Source: an uncultured Clostridia bacterium
Lineage (GTDB): Bacteria; Bacillota; Clostridia; UBA1212; UBA1255
DNA length: 38,143 nucleotides
Assembly: GCA_947625435.1 (NCBI GenBank)
Contig: CANQOI010000019.1
Span: forward strand, 1 to 38,143
Direction: 5' to 3'
Shown here: positions 15,977-22,587 of the stretch, piece by piece
How positions within the stretch are numbered: position 1 is the stretch's first letter
Layout of the letters: every line of letters begins with the position of its first letter
Translations under genes and position numbers: made by a program
Notes under the pieces: model-generated
The model's database searches: none
Told to the model about the DNA's origin: nothing
What the model saw: the letters and a program-made list of their open reading frames with translations, nothing else

Positions 15977-16617
15977 TCATTCCCGATTCATACCGTTCAG
16001 CTTTTCCAAAATCTCCGGCAGCACCAGAGCGAGATTACCATCCACGCCCATTGCTTTATCCAGAATCTGAGGTGAAATATATACCTCGCCGAGATTTATG
16101 GTTACATAGGTTGCACGGGGTTCCTGCGCGACAAGCCGCATAAAAGGCGCTTTGATCAGCTGATTGCGCCAGCCGACGCCAAGTTCCAGCACGAGCAGCT
16201 TCTTTCCGTGATACCGTTCAAGAAACTCTCTGTACCGCAGCCGGGCACCGGTATCCTCAACAAACCCGGTACCGGCGGCGATGTGGACGGCCATGGGCCC
16301 ACCGCAGCGCGGGCAGCGAGGCAGCAGTTCGGACGGGATGCGGCCGTTTTGCTCCGCCGCTGCCATTTCTTTAACGGAATCCAAAACGCCCATTTTTCTT
16401 CCTCTGACGGCCGGCGGACGCCCATACCGTGCAGAATACACCCAAGTCCATATTTACGTTTGAAATCCCCAAACAGGCTCTCAAATGCCGCATCAGCCGC
16501 AAATAGATTCAACCCTTCCGTGATGGACAGCCCGTTGCCGGCGCCGATCACGATGGCGTCCGCCCGGTCGATTTGTTCGACCGGCTTCTGAAATGTCGCC
16601 TGACTTTTCTCGTTCAT
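15977..16617 (-). pseudogene. Sir2 family NAD-dependent protein deacylase, internally deleted
   Basis: The first 78 codons from ATG 16617 are a sirtuin N-terminus: ADAIVIGAGNGLSITEGLNL (the NAD-binding GAGxS loop), then FGDFKRKYG and SEEEKWAF. From about 16390 the sequence continues in another frame: IPSELLPRCPRCGGPM with a zinc-binding CxxC, then LLVLELGVGWRNQLIKAPFM, and a C-terminal YVTINLGE. The middle third, with the catalytic His region, is missing, and the two parts are out of frame. Its start codon overlaps the stop of an upstream remnant (TAATG), showing a former operon. Confidence 0.75.
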
Positions 16618-16751
16618 TAATCGCAGATTCCTTTTTCCATGGCGCTTCGCGCATCCTGCAACACCCGTGCAATATCCGCTGTGATGACCATGCCCTTATC
16701 TTCGATCTGTTTCGGCAAAAAATCATATCGATTATTGACGGCAATATAGCG
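16617..16751 (-). pseudogene. C-terminal remnant of an unknown gene upstream of sir2
   Basis: An open frame of 44 codons without a start, ending TAA at 16617-16619, overlapping the sir2 ATG. It contains RYIAVNNRYDFLPKQIEDKG and an amphipathic helix ADIARVLQDARSAMEKG. The quality of the frame and the coupled stop/start suggest the genuine end of a deleted gene. I do not recognise the family. Confidence 0.4.
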
Positions 16752-16761
16752 CGCTTTTGGA

Positions 16762-16893
16762 GTGGATAATGAAATGCCCTACGGTCGTGTTCCGCAGGGG
16801 CATCCCGTTATTGTGGACTATTTCTACCATGAGGAAATCCGGGGATCTGACAATAGCGGCAAGCGAAACACGAAAACAGCGATGAAAGAATGA
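16762..16893 (+). pseudogene. Possible plus-strand gene remnant, 43 codons
   Basis: An open frame (GTG at 16762, TGA at 16891-16893) reading MPYGRVPQGHPVIVDYFYHE and a basic tail. It looks protein-like but has no ribosome binding site and no family I can name. Probably another fragment left by deletions in this stretch. Confidence 0.25.
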
Positions 16894-16965
16894 CACATGC
16901 AGAGCACAGTATATTTTACCCGTCTCGATTTTCTTTACGGGTATGCAGAAGGTCATTTTTTATGC

Positions 16966-16971
16966 TATAAT
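16966..16971 (+). promoter_or_regulatory. Possible -10 box of the arsR-tag gene
   Basis: TATAAT 37 bp before the start codon. No good -35 hexamer is present at 17 bp. The last two bases of the box lie in the right copy of the 26-bp inverted repeat. Confidence 0.35.
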
Positions 16972-16995
16972 CTGTTCAAGAACTTAAACGGGTAA
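16970..16995. repeat. 26-bp inverted repeat, right copy
   Basis: Reverse complement of 11968-11993, without mismatch. Here it forms the leader of the arsR-tag gene and is followed directly by GGAGG and the ATG at 17008. The original order may have been lysR, then this gene. Confidence 0.9.
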
Positions 16996-17007
16996 TCGGA
17001 GGCGGTT

Positions 17008-17865
17008 ATGGATATTTGGAAGGAGGTAGAAAGTTTGGCTGTGAACTTTGACGCCTGTCACAAGACGCTTACGGCAATGGGCGATGAAACCCGTCAGCAC
17101 ACCATTCTGGAAATGATGCGGATGGATTATAACGGGTCGCGTGTAATCGATATTGCGGCAACGACAAACCTTTCAAGGCCGGCGGTGTCTCATCATCTGC
17201 AAATTTTGAAAGACGCCGGGATCGTGAAGATGCGGAAGGAAGGAAAAATGGGACACTGCGATTGGGTTTTTGCAAGTGAAAAAGACAGGTTTTACCACGA
17301 CCACGAATGGGGCATCCCCGTACATGACGACCGCCGGATGTTCGAGCATCTGACGCTGGAGTGCCTTCAATGTGGCCTTAGCTGGGGGCTGATGATGAAA
17401 AAACGCGAGATTTTCCGTCAGTGCTTTGAAAACTTTGAATACGACAAAATAGCCACTTATGGCGAGGATGATATACAGCGGATTCTGAACACGGAAGGGA
17501 TGCTGAAATCCGAGCGAAAGGTTCGAGCGGTCATTAACAATGCCAAGTGTTACCTGAAAATCAGAGCGGAGTTTGGCAGCTTCTGCGCTTACCTCTGGGC
17601 CTTTACCGGCGGGGAAACCGTTCTGTACGAAGGTCACGCCGACGGTGCAATACCGGTCAGCAACGACCTTTCAGACAAAATCAGTCGCGACCTCAAAAAG
17701 AGGGGCTTCAAATTCGTAGGGGCAGTGACCATCTACTCACACCTGCAAGCCTGCGGCATCATCAACGACCACGCCGCCGACTGTCCCTGTTATAAGAAGA
17801 TTATCGAAACCTATCCTACTGTAAAAATGGTTCCCGATCGGGAAGTGGGACAAGCCGGAGGGTAA
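17008..17865 (+). CDS. tag: ArsR-type HTH fused to DNA-3-methyladenine glycosylase I
   Basis: 285 aa. Residues 1-79 are an ArsR-family winged HTH (ALTAMGDETRQH-like start, NLSRPAVSHHLQILKDAGIV recognition helix), cut off in the wing. From Met81 (ATG 17248) the protein is Tag: MGHCDWVF, FYHDHEWGIPVHDDRRMFEH, LECLQCGLSWGLMMKKREIF, LKKRGFKFVGAVTIYSHLQA, and CGIINDHAADCPC, with zinc ligands Cys and His visible at both ends. Tag removes 3-methyladenine from DNA. AAGGAAGGAAAA stands right before ATG 17248, so Tag alone may also be translated. The join looks like an in-frame deletion between an arsR gene and tag rather than a designed two-domain protein, but regulation of repair by the HTH is possible. 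Confidence 0.8.
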   Translation: MDIWKEVESLAVNFDACHKTLTAMGDETRQHTILEMMRMDYNGSRVIDIAATTNLSRPAVSHHLQILKDAGIVKMRKEGKMGHCDWVFASEKDRFYHDHEWGIPVHDDRRMFEHLTLECLQCGLSWGLMMKKREIFRQCFENFEYDKIATYGEDDIQRILNTEGMLKSERKVRAVINNAKCYLKIRAEFGSFCAYLWAFTGGETVLYEGHADGAIPVSNDLSDKISRDLKKRGFKFVGAVTIYSHLQACGIINDHAADCPCYKKIIETYPTVKMVPDREVGQAGG

Positions 17866-17925
17866 AATACATAACAATTGATAAGCTGATTTGTAACGGT
17901 GTAAAAATACGATTGGAGGGTAAAC

Positions 17926-17970
17926 ATGAACAGAGTTAAGATTACCGTCTTAAAGACGGCGCGGGGAAGG
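17926..17970 (+). pseudogene. 5' stub of a TIGR04076-like gene
   Basis: GGAGG, then ATG 17926 and the codons for MNRVKITVLKTA. This matches the conserved beginning (M-x-x-VKITVLK) of the small cysteine-containing TIGR04076 family. The rest of the family sequence is absent; the stub runs directly into the eamA ribosome binding site. A deletion remnant. Confidence 0.4.
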
Positions 17971-17978
17971 AAAACTAA

Positions 17979-18392
17979 ATGTGGTTCGTATTTGCGCTTC
18001 TGTCCGCCGTGTTTGCGGCGCTTACGTCCATCCCTGCCAAAATGGGCATTGACGGAGTTAATTCCAACCTTGCCACCGCCATAAGAACGGTAGTCGTCGT
18101 TGTCATGGCGTGGGGAATGGTGTTTTTGACAAGCGCCCAAAAGGGAATCGCTCAAATCAGTACCAAAAGCTGGTGGTTTCTGATCCTTTCCGGCCTTGCT
18201 ACGGGTGCGTCATGGCTCTGCTATTATAAGGCGCTGCAAATGGGCGAGGCGTCCAAGGTCGTTCCCATCGACAAGCTGAGTGTGGTAATTACCCTTATTC
18301 TGGCGTTTGTTTTCCTGCACGAGCAGTTCACTTGGAAATCGGCCGTGGGATGCGTGCTGATCGGTGCGGGGACATTGCTTATGGTGCTTTAA
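17979..18392 (+). CDS. EamA/DMT family transporter, single-repeat protein
   Basis: 137 aa with one EamA repeat and about 5 membrane segments: MWFVFALLSAVFAALTSIPA at the N-terminus, GASWLCYYKALQMGEASKVV in the middle, and a C-terminal GCVLIGAGTLLMVL. Two-repeat DMT transporters are about 290 aa; single-repeat forms such as this act as dimers. Substrate unknown. Ribosome binding site GGGAAGG before ATG 17979. The sequence is complete for the small type, so no truncation is implied. Confidence 0.85.
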   Translation: MWFVFALLSAVFAALTSIPAKMGIDGVNSNLATAIRTVVVVVMAWGMVFLTSAQKGIAQISTKSWWFLILSGLATGASWLCYYKALQMGEASKVVPIDKLSVVITLILAFVFLHEQFTWKSAVGCVLIGAGTLLMVL

Positions 18393-18480
18393 GATTTAGC
18401 TTTCGGTAAAGTCCGAGAAAGGACTAATGAATGTAGCAGCGCTCAAACAATATATATAGAAATTTTGACGGAGGAAACCA

Positions 18481-18687
18481 ATGAAAATTAAACTGAATCC
18501 GGATGCAGAAATTGTGAATATCATCAAGGAGGGTTTGAAACAGACCGGCGGTTACTGCCCCTGCCGCAGAGAAAAAACGGAAGATACCAAGTGTATGTGC
18601 AAGGAATTTCGCGAGCAGATCGCAGACCCGAATTTCGAGGGCTTTTGCCACTGTATGCTGTATTATAAATCATTAAAAGCCGAATAA
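18481..18687 (+). CDS. Ferredoxin-thioredoxin reductase catalytic-subunit-like protein
   Basis: 68 aa with three CxC motifs: YCPCRRE, CMCKEF and FCHCMLYY. This is the pattern that, in ferredoxin:thioredoxin reductase, binds a [4Fe-4S] cluster next to a redox disulfide. The protein is shorter than the plant and cyanobacterial catalytic subunit (about 110 aa), which is usual for the bacterial small form. It is 13 nt before a thioredoxin gene, so it likely reduces that thioredoxin with electrons from ferredoxin or another donor. GGAGG precedes ATG 18481. Confidence 0.85.
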   Translation: MKIKLNPDAEIVNIIKEGLKQTGGYCPCRREKTEDTKCMCKEFREQIADPNFEGFCHCMLYYKSLKAE

Positions 18688-18700
18688 AGGAGTGTTGATT

Positions 18701-19009
18701 ATGGCTGAGATTACGCTTACAAAAGAGAATTTTGAAGCAGAGGTTATGAAATCGGACAAGCCCGTGCTGATTGATTTCCGGGCGACATGGTGTGGCCCTT
18801 GCAAGATGCTGTCACCGGTCATTACCGAAATAGCAAAGAAATACGAAGGAAAAGTCAAGGTCGGCAAGGTCAATGTTGACGAACAGCCGGAGCTTGCGTC
18901 TGCGTTCCGTATTGCAAGCATTCCAACTGTTGTTGTGATGAAAGATGGAAAAGTTGCGAATATGTCTGTTGGATATCGTCCGAAGGAACAGATCGAAGCC
19001 TTGTTGTAA
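18701..19009 (+). CDS. trxA: Thioredoxin
   Basis: 102 aa, complete thioredoxin fold: PVLIDFRATWCGPCKMLSPV with the WCGPC active site at about 28-32, a KVNVDEQPELA strand-helix, the cis-Pro loop ASIPTVVVMKDG, and the terminal helix. Cytoplasmic disulfide reductase. AAAGGAG lies 9 nt before ATG 18701; an in-frame GTG at 18692 is part of that site and is not used. Forms a two-gene unit with the FTR-like protein. Confidence 0.93.
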   Translation: MAEITLTKENFEAEVMKSDKPVLIDFRATWCGPCKMLSPVITEIAKKYEGKVKVGKVNVDEQPELASAFRIASIPTVVVMKDGKVANMSVGYRPKEQIEALL

Positions 19010-19065
19010 CTCTGAAATGTGTTGTGTGTATGTCCGGGCGGTTTTTTTTCGGATAAATTTTCAAT

Positions 19066-19102
19066 CGGTCAAAATCTGCATTGCAGTAAACAAAGAAAAA
19101 GC
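19066..19102. repeat. Dispersed direct repeat, right copy
   Basis: Partner of 11893-11930; both share GTAAACAAAGAAAA and weaker similarity to its left. This copy leads directly into the left arm of a terminator. Confidence 0.4.
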
Positions 19103-19138
19103 CGGATCGGGTCAGTAGCGTGACTTGATCCGGTTTTT
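19096..19138 (+). terminator. Intrinsic terminator of the FTR-thioredoxin unit
   Basis: AAAAA-G-CCGGATC (19096-19108) pairs with GATCCGG-TTTTT (19127-19138). Strong GC stem with a T run. Confidence 0.75.
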
Positions 19139-19158
19139 GTTATGCGTAAAATAATTAG

Positions 19159-19497
19159 TATGTCCATAGACTGAAAGATCTCGGCGATATTGAATTTGTA
19201 ATTGAACTTTCGGAAAAAGATTCTATTCGCAAGTATTATAAGAAAAAATGGTATCCCGAAAGATTATATCTTCTTGCAATGCTTGATTATGTCAGCAGAG
19301 AAAACGATATTCCGATCTGCACACAATATGACGATATGCGCAGTTTGAAATTAAAAAGCATTCTTTTCCCTGCCGATGTATTGGTCGCAGCCAAGGTTAG
19401 TAAAAGCGAAGAACTAAAACAGCGTTGTATCAGGGAAGCTATTCCGGAATTTATGCGATTTAATATTGTAAAGAGTGAAGTGCGCAATGTCATCTGA
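19159..19497 (+). pseudogene. 5'-truncated gene of a nucleotidyltransferase-type two-gene cassette, first gene
   Basis: An open frame follows a TAG at 19156 but has no start codon until 19279. The residues before that Met are clearly protein-like (LKDLGDIEFVIELSEKD, YYKKKWYPERLYLLAMLDYV), so the 5' end has been lost. After it come ICTQYDDMRSLKLK and LFPADVLVAAKVSKSEELKQ. I have seen this protein type beside DUF6036-like nucleotidyltransferases, in what looks like a toxin-antitoxin cassette. Its stop overlaps the next gene's start by 11 nt, as in an intact cassette. Confidence 0.5.
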
Positions 19498-19666
19498 CAG
19501 TTTTACAAAAGAAAACCTTGATACCTACCTCAAGGAATTGGCAAAAGAGTACAGAAGGCTCAACGGAAAATCGCCCTGTAAGACGCCGAAAAGCCCGATA
19601 AAATCGGGCTTTTCGGGGACAATATCTTTTTTATTGTCTCTTGATGGCGGAGATAGAGAGATTTGA
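19487..19666 (+). pseudogene. 3'-truncated nucleotidyltransferase-type gene, second gene of the cassette
   Basis: ATG 19487 starts a frame whose first 28 codons (MSSDSFTKENLDTYLKELAK through RRLNGKS) look like the N-terminus of a DUF6036-type nucleotidyltransferase. The catalytic part is missing: the frame runs straight into a terminator hairpin and ends at 19666 in the tRNA region. A deletion fused the stub to the terminator. Confidence 0.5.
19586..19616. terminator. Bidirectional terminator hairpin
   Basis: CCGAAAAGCCCGAT (19586-19599) pairs with ATCGGGCTTTTCGG (19603-19616): a perfect 14-bp stem with a 3-base loop. It can serve either strand; the minus-strand tRNA-Ser gene ends 29 bp away. 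Confidence 0.75.
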
Positions 19667-19736
19667 ACTCTCGCGCCGGTATCCCGACCTACACCCTTAG
19701 CAGGGGCGCCCCTTCGGCCAACTTGGGTATATCTCC
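19645..19736 (-). tRNA. tRNA-Ser (anticodon GCT)
   Basis: 92 nt including encoded CCA. The acceptor stem GGAGATA (19730-19736) pairs with TATCTCC, followed by discriminator G and CCA (19645-19647). The anticodon loop reads CTGCTAA with GCT, for AGC/AGT serine codons. A long variable arm (GGTGTAGGTCGGGATACC region) and the T loop GTTCAAATC are present. The 3' end faces the accessory region on the left. Confidence 0.93.
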
Positions 19737-19840
19737 GTGTATACTCTGCGTTCAGTCGAGCCTGCTTATTATATCATAAAGATTTTATCCGTCAAATATA
19801 TTTTTATACCCCTATACGCATTTTACGCGTATGTATCATA

Positions 19841-20845
19841 TTAAAACGCGAACTGGAACACGCAAAATGCCGCGTACACCGCGAGCAATATTATGCCCTG
19901 CGCTCTCGTGAGCTTCTGCCGTATGAGAGCGGGCACGGTCATGAACGCCATAACGAAAAACATAACGGGAATATCGATCGCAAGAGAGGCATTGATACCC
20001 GCCACCGTTTTACTCTGAGGGATAGAAAAAGGAGAGAGCACCGTGGACACACCGCTCACAAGCACTATATTGAAAAGATTCGCTCCCACAATATTTCCGA
20101 GAGAGAGCGCGCTGTGCCCCTTGATGAGAGCCGACACGGCAGTTACGAGCTCCGGAAGAGAAGTGCCGAGAGCCACAAATGTGAGCGCTATGACCGACTC
20201 GGGAACGCCGATAGCCTCCGCAATGACGGTTCCGTTGTCAACGAGCAGCCTGGCGCCGACCGCAATGAGCGCCGCCCCCACGACAAGCAGCAGAACACTT
20301 TTCCATAACGGCTTGTCCTCGGAGATATCCCCTATATCCCCTATATCCTCTATGTCCCCCGCGCCGCCGGCAATACCGGACTGTTCGGAGGAAGCCTTCT
20401 TCGCCTGCACCATGATAACGACCATATATAAAACAAAAACGGCTAAGAGGATGATGCCGGTGACGCGCGTAAAATATCCGGTCATGTACGCATTCGCCGC
20501 GTAAAATGCCGAAGAAGCAAAGAAAAAAACAACAGGTGTAAAAAACGATCTCCTGTCAACGGAAGACGGCCTGATAGCCACCGTGAGAGCCGCAATCAGC
20601 GCAGTGTTGCATATGACAGAGCCTATCGCGTTGCCGTAGGCGATCTCACCGTGTCCTCCCAGCGCCGACGTGGCCGATACCATGACCTCGGGGAGCGTCG
20701 TCCCTATCGAAACGACAGTAGCGCCTATTATGATCTCGGGAACGTGAAAACGGTGGGCGAGCCCCGAAGCGCCGTCCACGAACCAGTCGCCGCCCTTGAT
20801 AAGGAATATGAGCCCGAGTATAAAAAGCAAAACAGGTACCAACAT
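19841..20845 (-). CDS. Calcium/sodium antiporter (CaCA superfamily, YrbG-like)
   Basis: 334 aa, 10 membrane segments in two inverted halves. The alpha repeats are clear: GTTLPEVMVSATSALGGHGE with GNAIGSVICN, and GTSLPELVTAVSALIKGHSA with GNIVGANLFN; the acidic Glu in each binds the cation. A hydrophilic loop between the halves is rich in Asp and Gly (repeated DIEDIGDIGD). Expected to exchange Ca2+ for Na+ or H+. I prefer the Met at 20845 (MLVPVLLF, the usual family start, AAGAAGG 11 nt upstream) to ATG 20869, which has no ribosome binding site. Single gene, no visible partner. Confidence 0.88.
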   Translation of the reverse strand: MLVPVLLFILGLIFLIKGGDWFVDGASGLAHRFHVPEIIIGATVVSIGTTLPEVMVSATSALGGHGEIAYGNAIGSVICNTALIAALTVAIRPSSVDRRSFFTPVVFFFASSAFYAANAYMTGYFTRVTGIILLAVFVLYMVVIMVQAKKASSEQSGIAGGAGDIEDIGDIGDISEDKPLWKSVLLLVVGAALIAVGARLLVDNGTVIAEAIGVPESVIALTFVALGTSLPELVTAVSALIKGHSALSLGNIVGANLFNIVLVSGVSTVLSPFSIPQSKTVAGINASLAIDIPVMFFVMAFMTVPALIRQKLTRAQGIILLAVYAAFCVFQFAF

Positions 20846-20940
20846 TGAATATTTTACCTTCTTGACCATTTAATGACTGCTTGATGTCTGCCGTCCGCAA
20901 ACGCGGATTATTATAGCATGGATGAAACGCTTGTCAACTT

Positions 20941-20964
20941 TTGACATAACGGGTGAAATTTTAC
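20941..20964 (+). promoter_or_regulatory. Upstream region of the phosphohexomutase gene with TTGACA and a GTGAAATTTTAC dyad
   Basis: TTGACA at 20941-20946 is followed by GTGAAATTTTAC (20953-20964), the reverse complement of the motif at 1134-1145 (GTAAAATTTCAC). A -10 at the ideal distance is not clear (GATAAG or GATATA are candidates further on), so the promoter call is tentative. Confidence 0.35.
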
Positions 20965-21049
20965 GCGATAAGTGATATACTCTTGGCAGAGGCTGAAAAA
21001 GCCGTGTAAAATGAAAAGTATATAAGGTATAAAAATGAAAAGGAGACTG

Positions 21050-22564
21050 ATGAATATGCTGAGCGACAAATGGAAAAAGCTGCAGAACGGGAGCGACATA
21101 AGGGGGATCGCGCTTGAGGGCGTTGAAGGACAACACGTAAATCTCACGCCTGAAACGGCAAGACAGATAGCATGCGCATTCGGCTCATGGCTCTCATCCG
21201 AAACGGGCAGGGAAACAGGCGCTCTTACTGTAGCTGTGGGAAACGACTCGCGTCTGTCCGCGGCGGAGCTTAACAGAGCGGTAACGGAAGGACTTTCGTC
21301 AATGGGCATCAGAGTCGTAAACTGCGGTCTCTGTTCGACGCCGGCCATGTTCATGACAACAGTGCTCGAAGGCTATGAATATGACGGATCCGTGATGCTC
21401 ACGGCGAGCCACCTGCCTTTCAACAGGAACGGACTCAAATTTTTCACAAAAAAAGGCGGCCTCGAGAAGAGCGACATAACCGCGATACTTGAAATAGCCG
21501 AGCATACGCAGTTCAAAGCAGCCGGCAGGGCGGGAGAAGTGTCCGAGATCGATTTCTTAAGCGTTTATGCGGGCGATATCGTAAAGAAAATAAGAGATAA
21601 GACAGGAAGCGACAGGCCTCTCGAAGGATTCAGGATAGTAGTGGACGCCGGAAACGGCGCGGGAGGATTTTACGCGGAGAAAGTACTCAAACCGCTCGGC
21701 GCGTGCACGGAGGGAAGTCAGTTCCTTGAGCCCGACGGGCATTTTCCGAACCATATACCGAATCCCGAGGACGAAACGGCGATGCAGGCCATACAGAAGG
21801 CGGTCACAGACAATAAAGCCGATTTCGGAATAATATTCGATACGGACGTTGACAGAGCCGGCGCCGTGGACAGAAACGGCAAGGAGATCAACAGGAACAG
21901 GATAATAGCCCTCATTTCGGCGATAATAATAAGGGAGCATCCCGGCGCGACGATAGTGACAGACTCCATAACATCGAGCGGACTCAAGAAATTCATAGAG
22001 GAAGAGCTGGGCGGAGTCCACCACAGATTCAAGAGAGGGTACAGGAACGTGATAGATGAGGCAATACGTCTCAATTCAGAGGGGATATATACGCCCGTTG
22101 CCATAGAGACATCCGGTCACGGCGCGCTCAAGGAAAATTATTTCCTCGACGACGGAGCATATCTCATTTCAAGGATACTCATAGAGATGGCGCGGCTTAA
22201 GAAAGAGGGCCGCACGATAGATTCGCTCATAGAGAAGCTCGAGGAGCCCGCGGATGCCAGAGAATTCAGGATGAACTTAAAATGCGAGGATTTCAGGACA
22301 TACGGAAATAATATCATCGAAAAGCTGGGTGAATTCGCCTCAAGGCAGGAGGGCTGGAGCATCGAGCCCAAAAATTACGAGGGCATACGCGTTTCATGCG
22401 ATAAGGATCACGGCGACGGCTGGTTCCTTCTCAGAATGTCGCTCCACGAGCCCCTGATGCCTCTCAATATAGAAACGAACACGCACGGCGGCATCGAGAT
22501 AATATCAAAAGTCCTGAAGGATTTCCTGTCGGATTACGCGGATCTCGATTCGTCGGCGCTTTAA
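21050..22564 (+). CDS. Phosphomannomutase/phosphoglucomutase family enzyme
   Basis: 504 aa, four-domain alpha-D-phosphohexomutase. It moves phosphate between C1 and C6 of hexoses for cell-surface sugar synthesis. Motifs in order: VAVGNDSRLS, the phosphoserine loop MLTASHLPFNRNGLKFF, the Mg2+ loop FDTDVDRAG, a sugar-binding ETSGHGALKENYFLDDGAYL, and a C-terminal phosphate-binding region near KNYEGIRVSCDKDHGDGWFL. All catalytic elements are visible. Starts at 21035, 21050 and 21056 are in frame; AAAGGAG (21038-21044) favours 21050. The ETSGH loop suits gluco/manno substrates, but which is used cannot be read. The next gene starts 23 nt downstream. Confidence 0.9.
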   Translation: MNMLSDKWKKLQNGSDIRGIALEGVEGQHVNLTPETARQIACAFGSWLSSETGRETGALTVAVGNDSRLSAAELNRAVTEGLSSMGIRVVNCGLCSTPAMFMTTVLEGYEYDGSVMLTASHLPFNRNGLKFFTKKGGLEKSDITAILEIAEHTQFKAAGRAGEVSEIDFLSVYAGDIVKKIRDKTGSDRPLEGFRIVVDAGNGAGGFYAEKVLKPLGACTEGSQFLEPDGHFPNHIPNPEDETAMQAIQKAVTDNKADFGIIFDTDVDRAGAVDRNGKEINRNRIIALISAIIIREHPGATIVTDSITSSGLKKFIEEELGGVHHRFKRGYRNVIDEAIRLNSEGIYTPVAIETSGHGALKENYFLDDGAYLISRILIEMARLKKEGRTIDSLIEKLEEPADAREFRMNLKCEDFRTYGNNIIEKLGEFASRQEGWSIEPKNYEGIRVSCDKDHGDGWFLLRMSLHEPLMPLNIETNTHGGIEIISKVLKDFLSDYADLDSSAL

Positions 22565-22587
22565 TGAGGTGTGATATTTAAGGTAAA

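Noticed and set aside
19645-19736. tRNA-Ser 3' end as an attachment site with a second copy at the left island boundary
   Set aside because: I looked for the 3' end sequence near 8.3-9 kb and found none, and no integrase gene is present.
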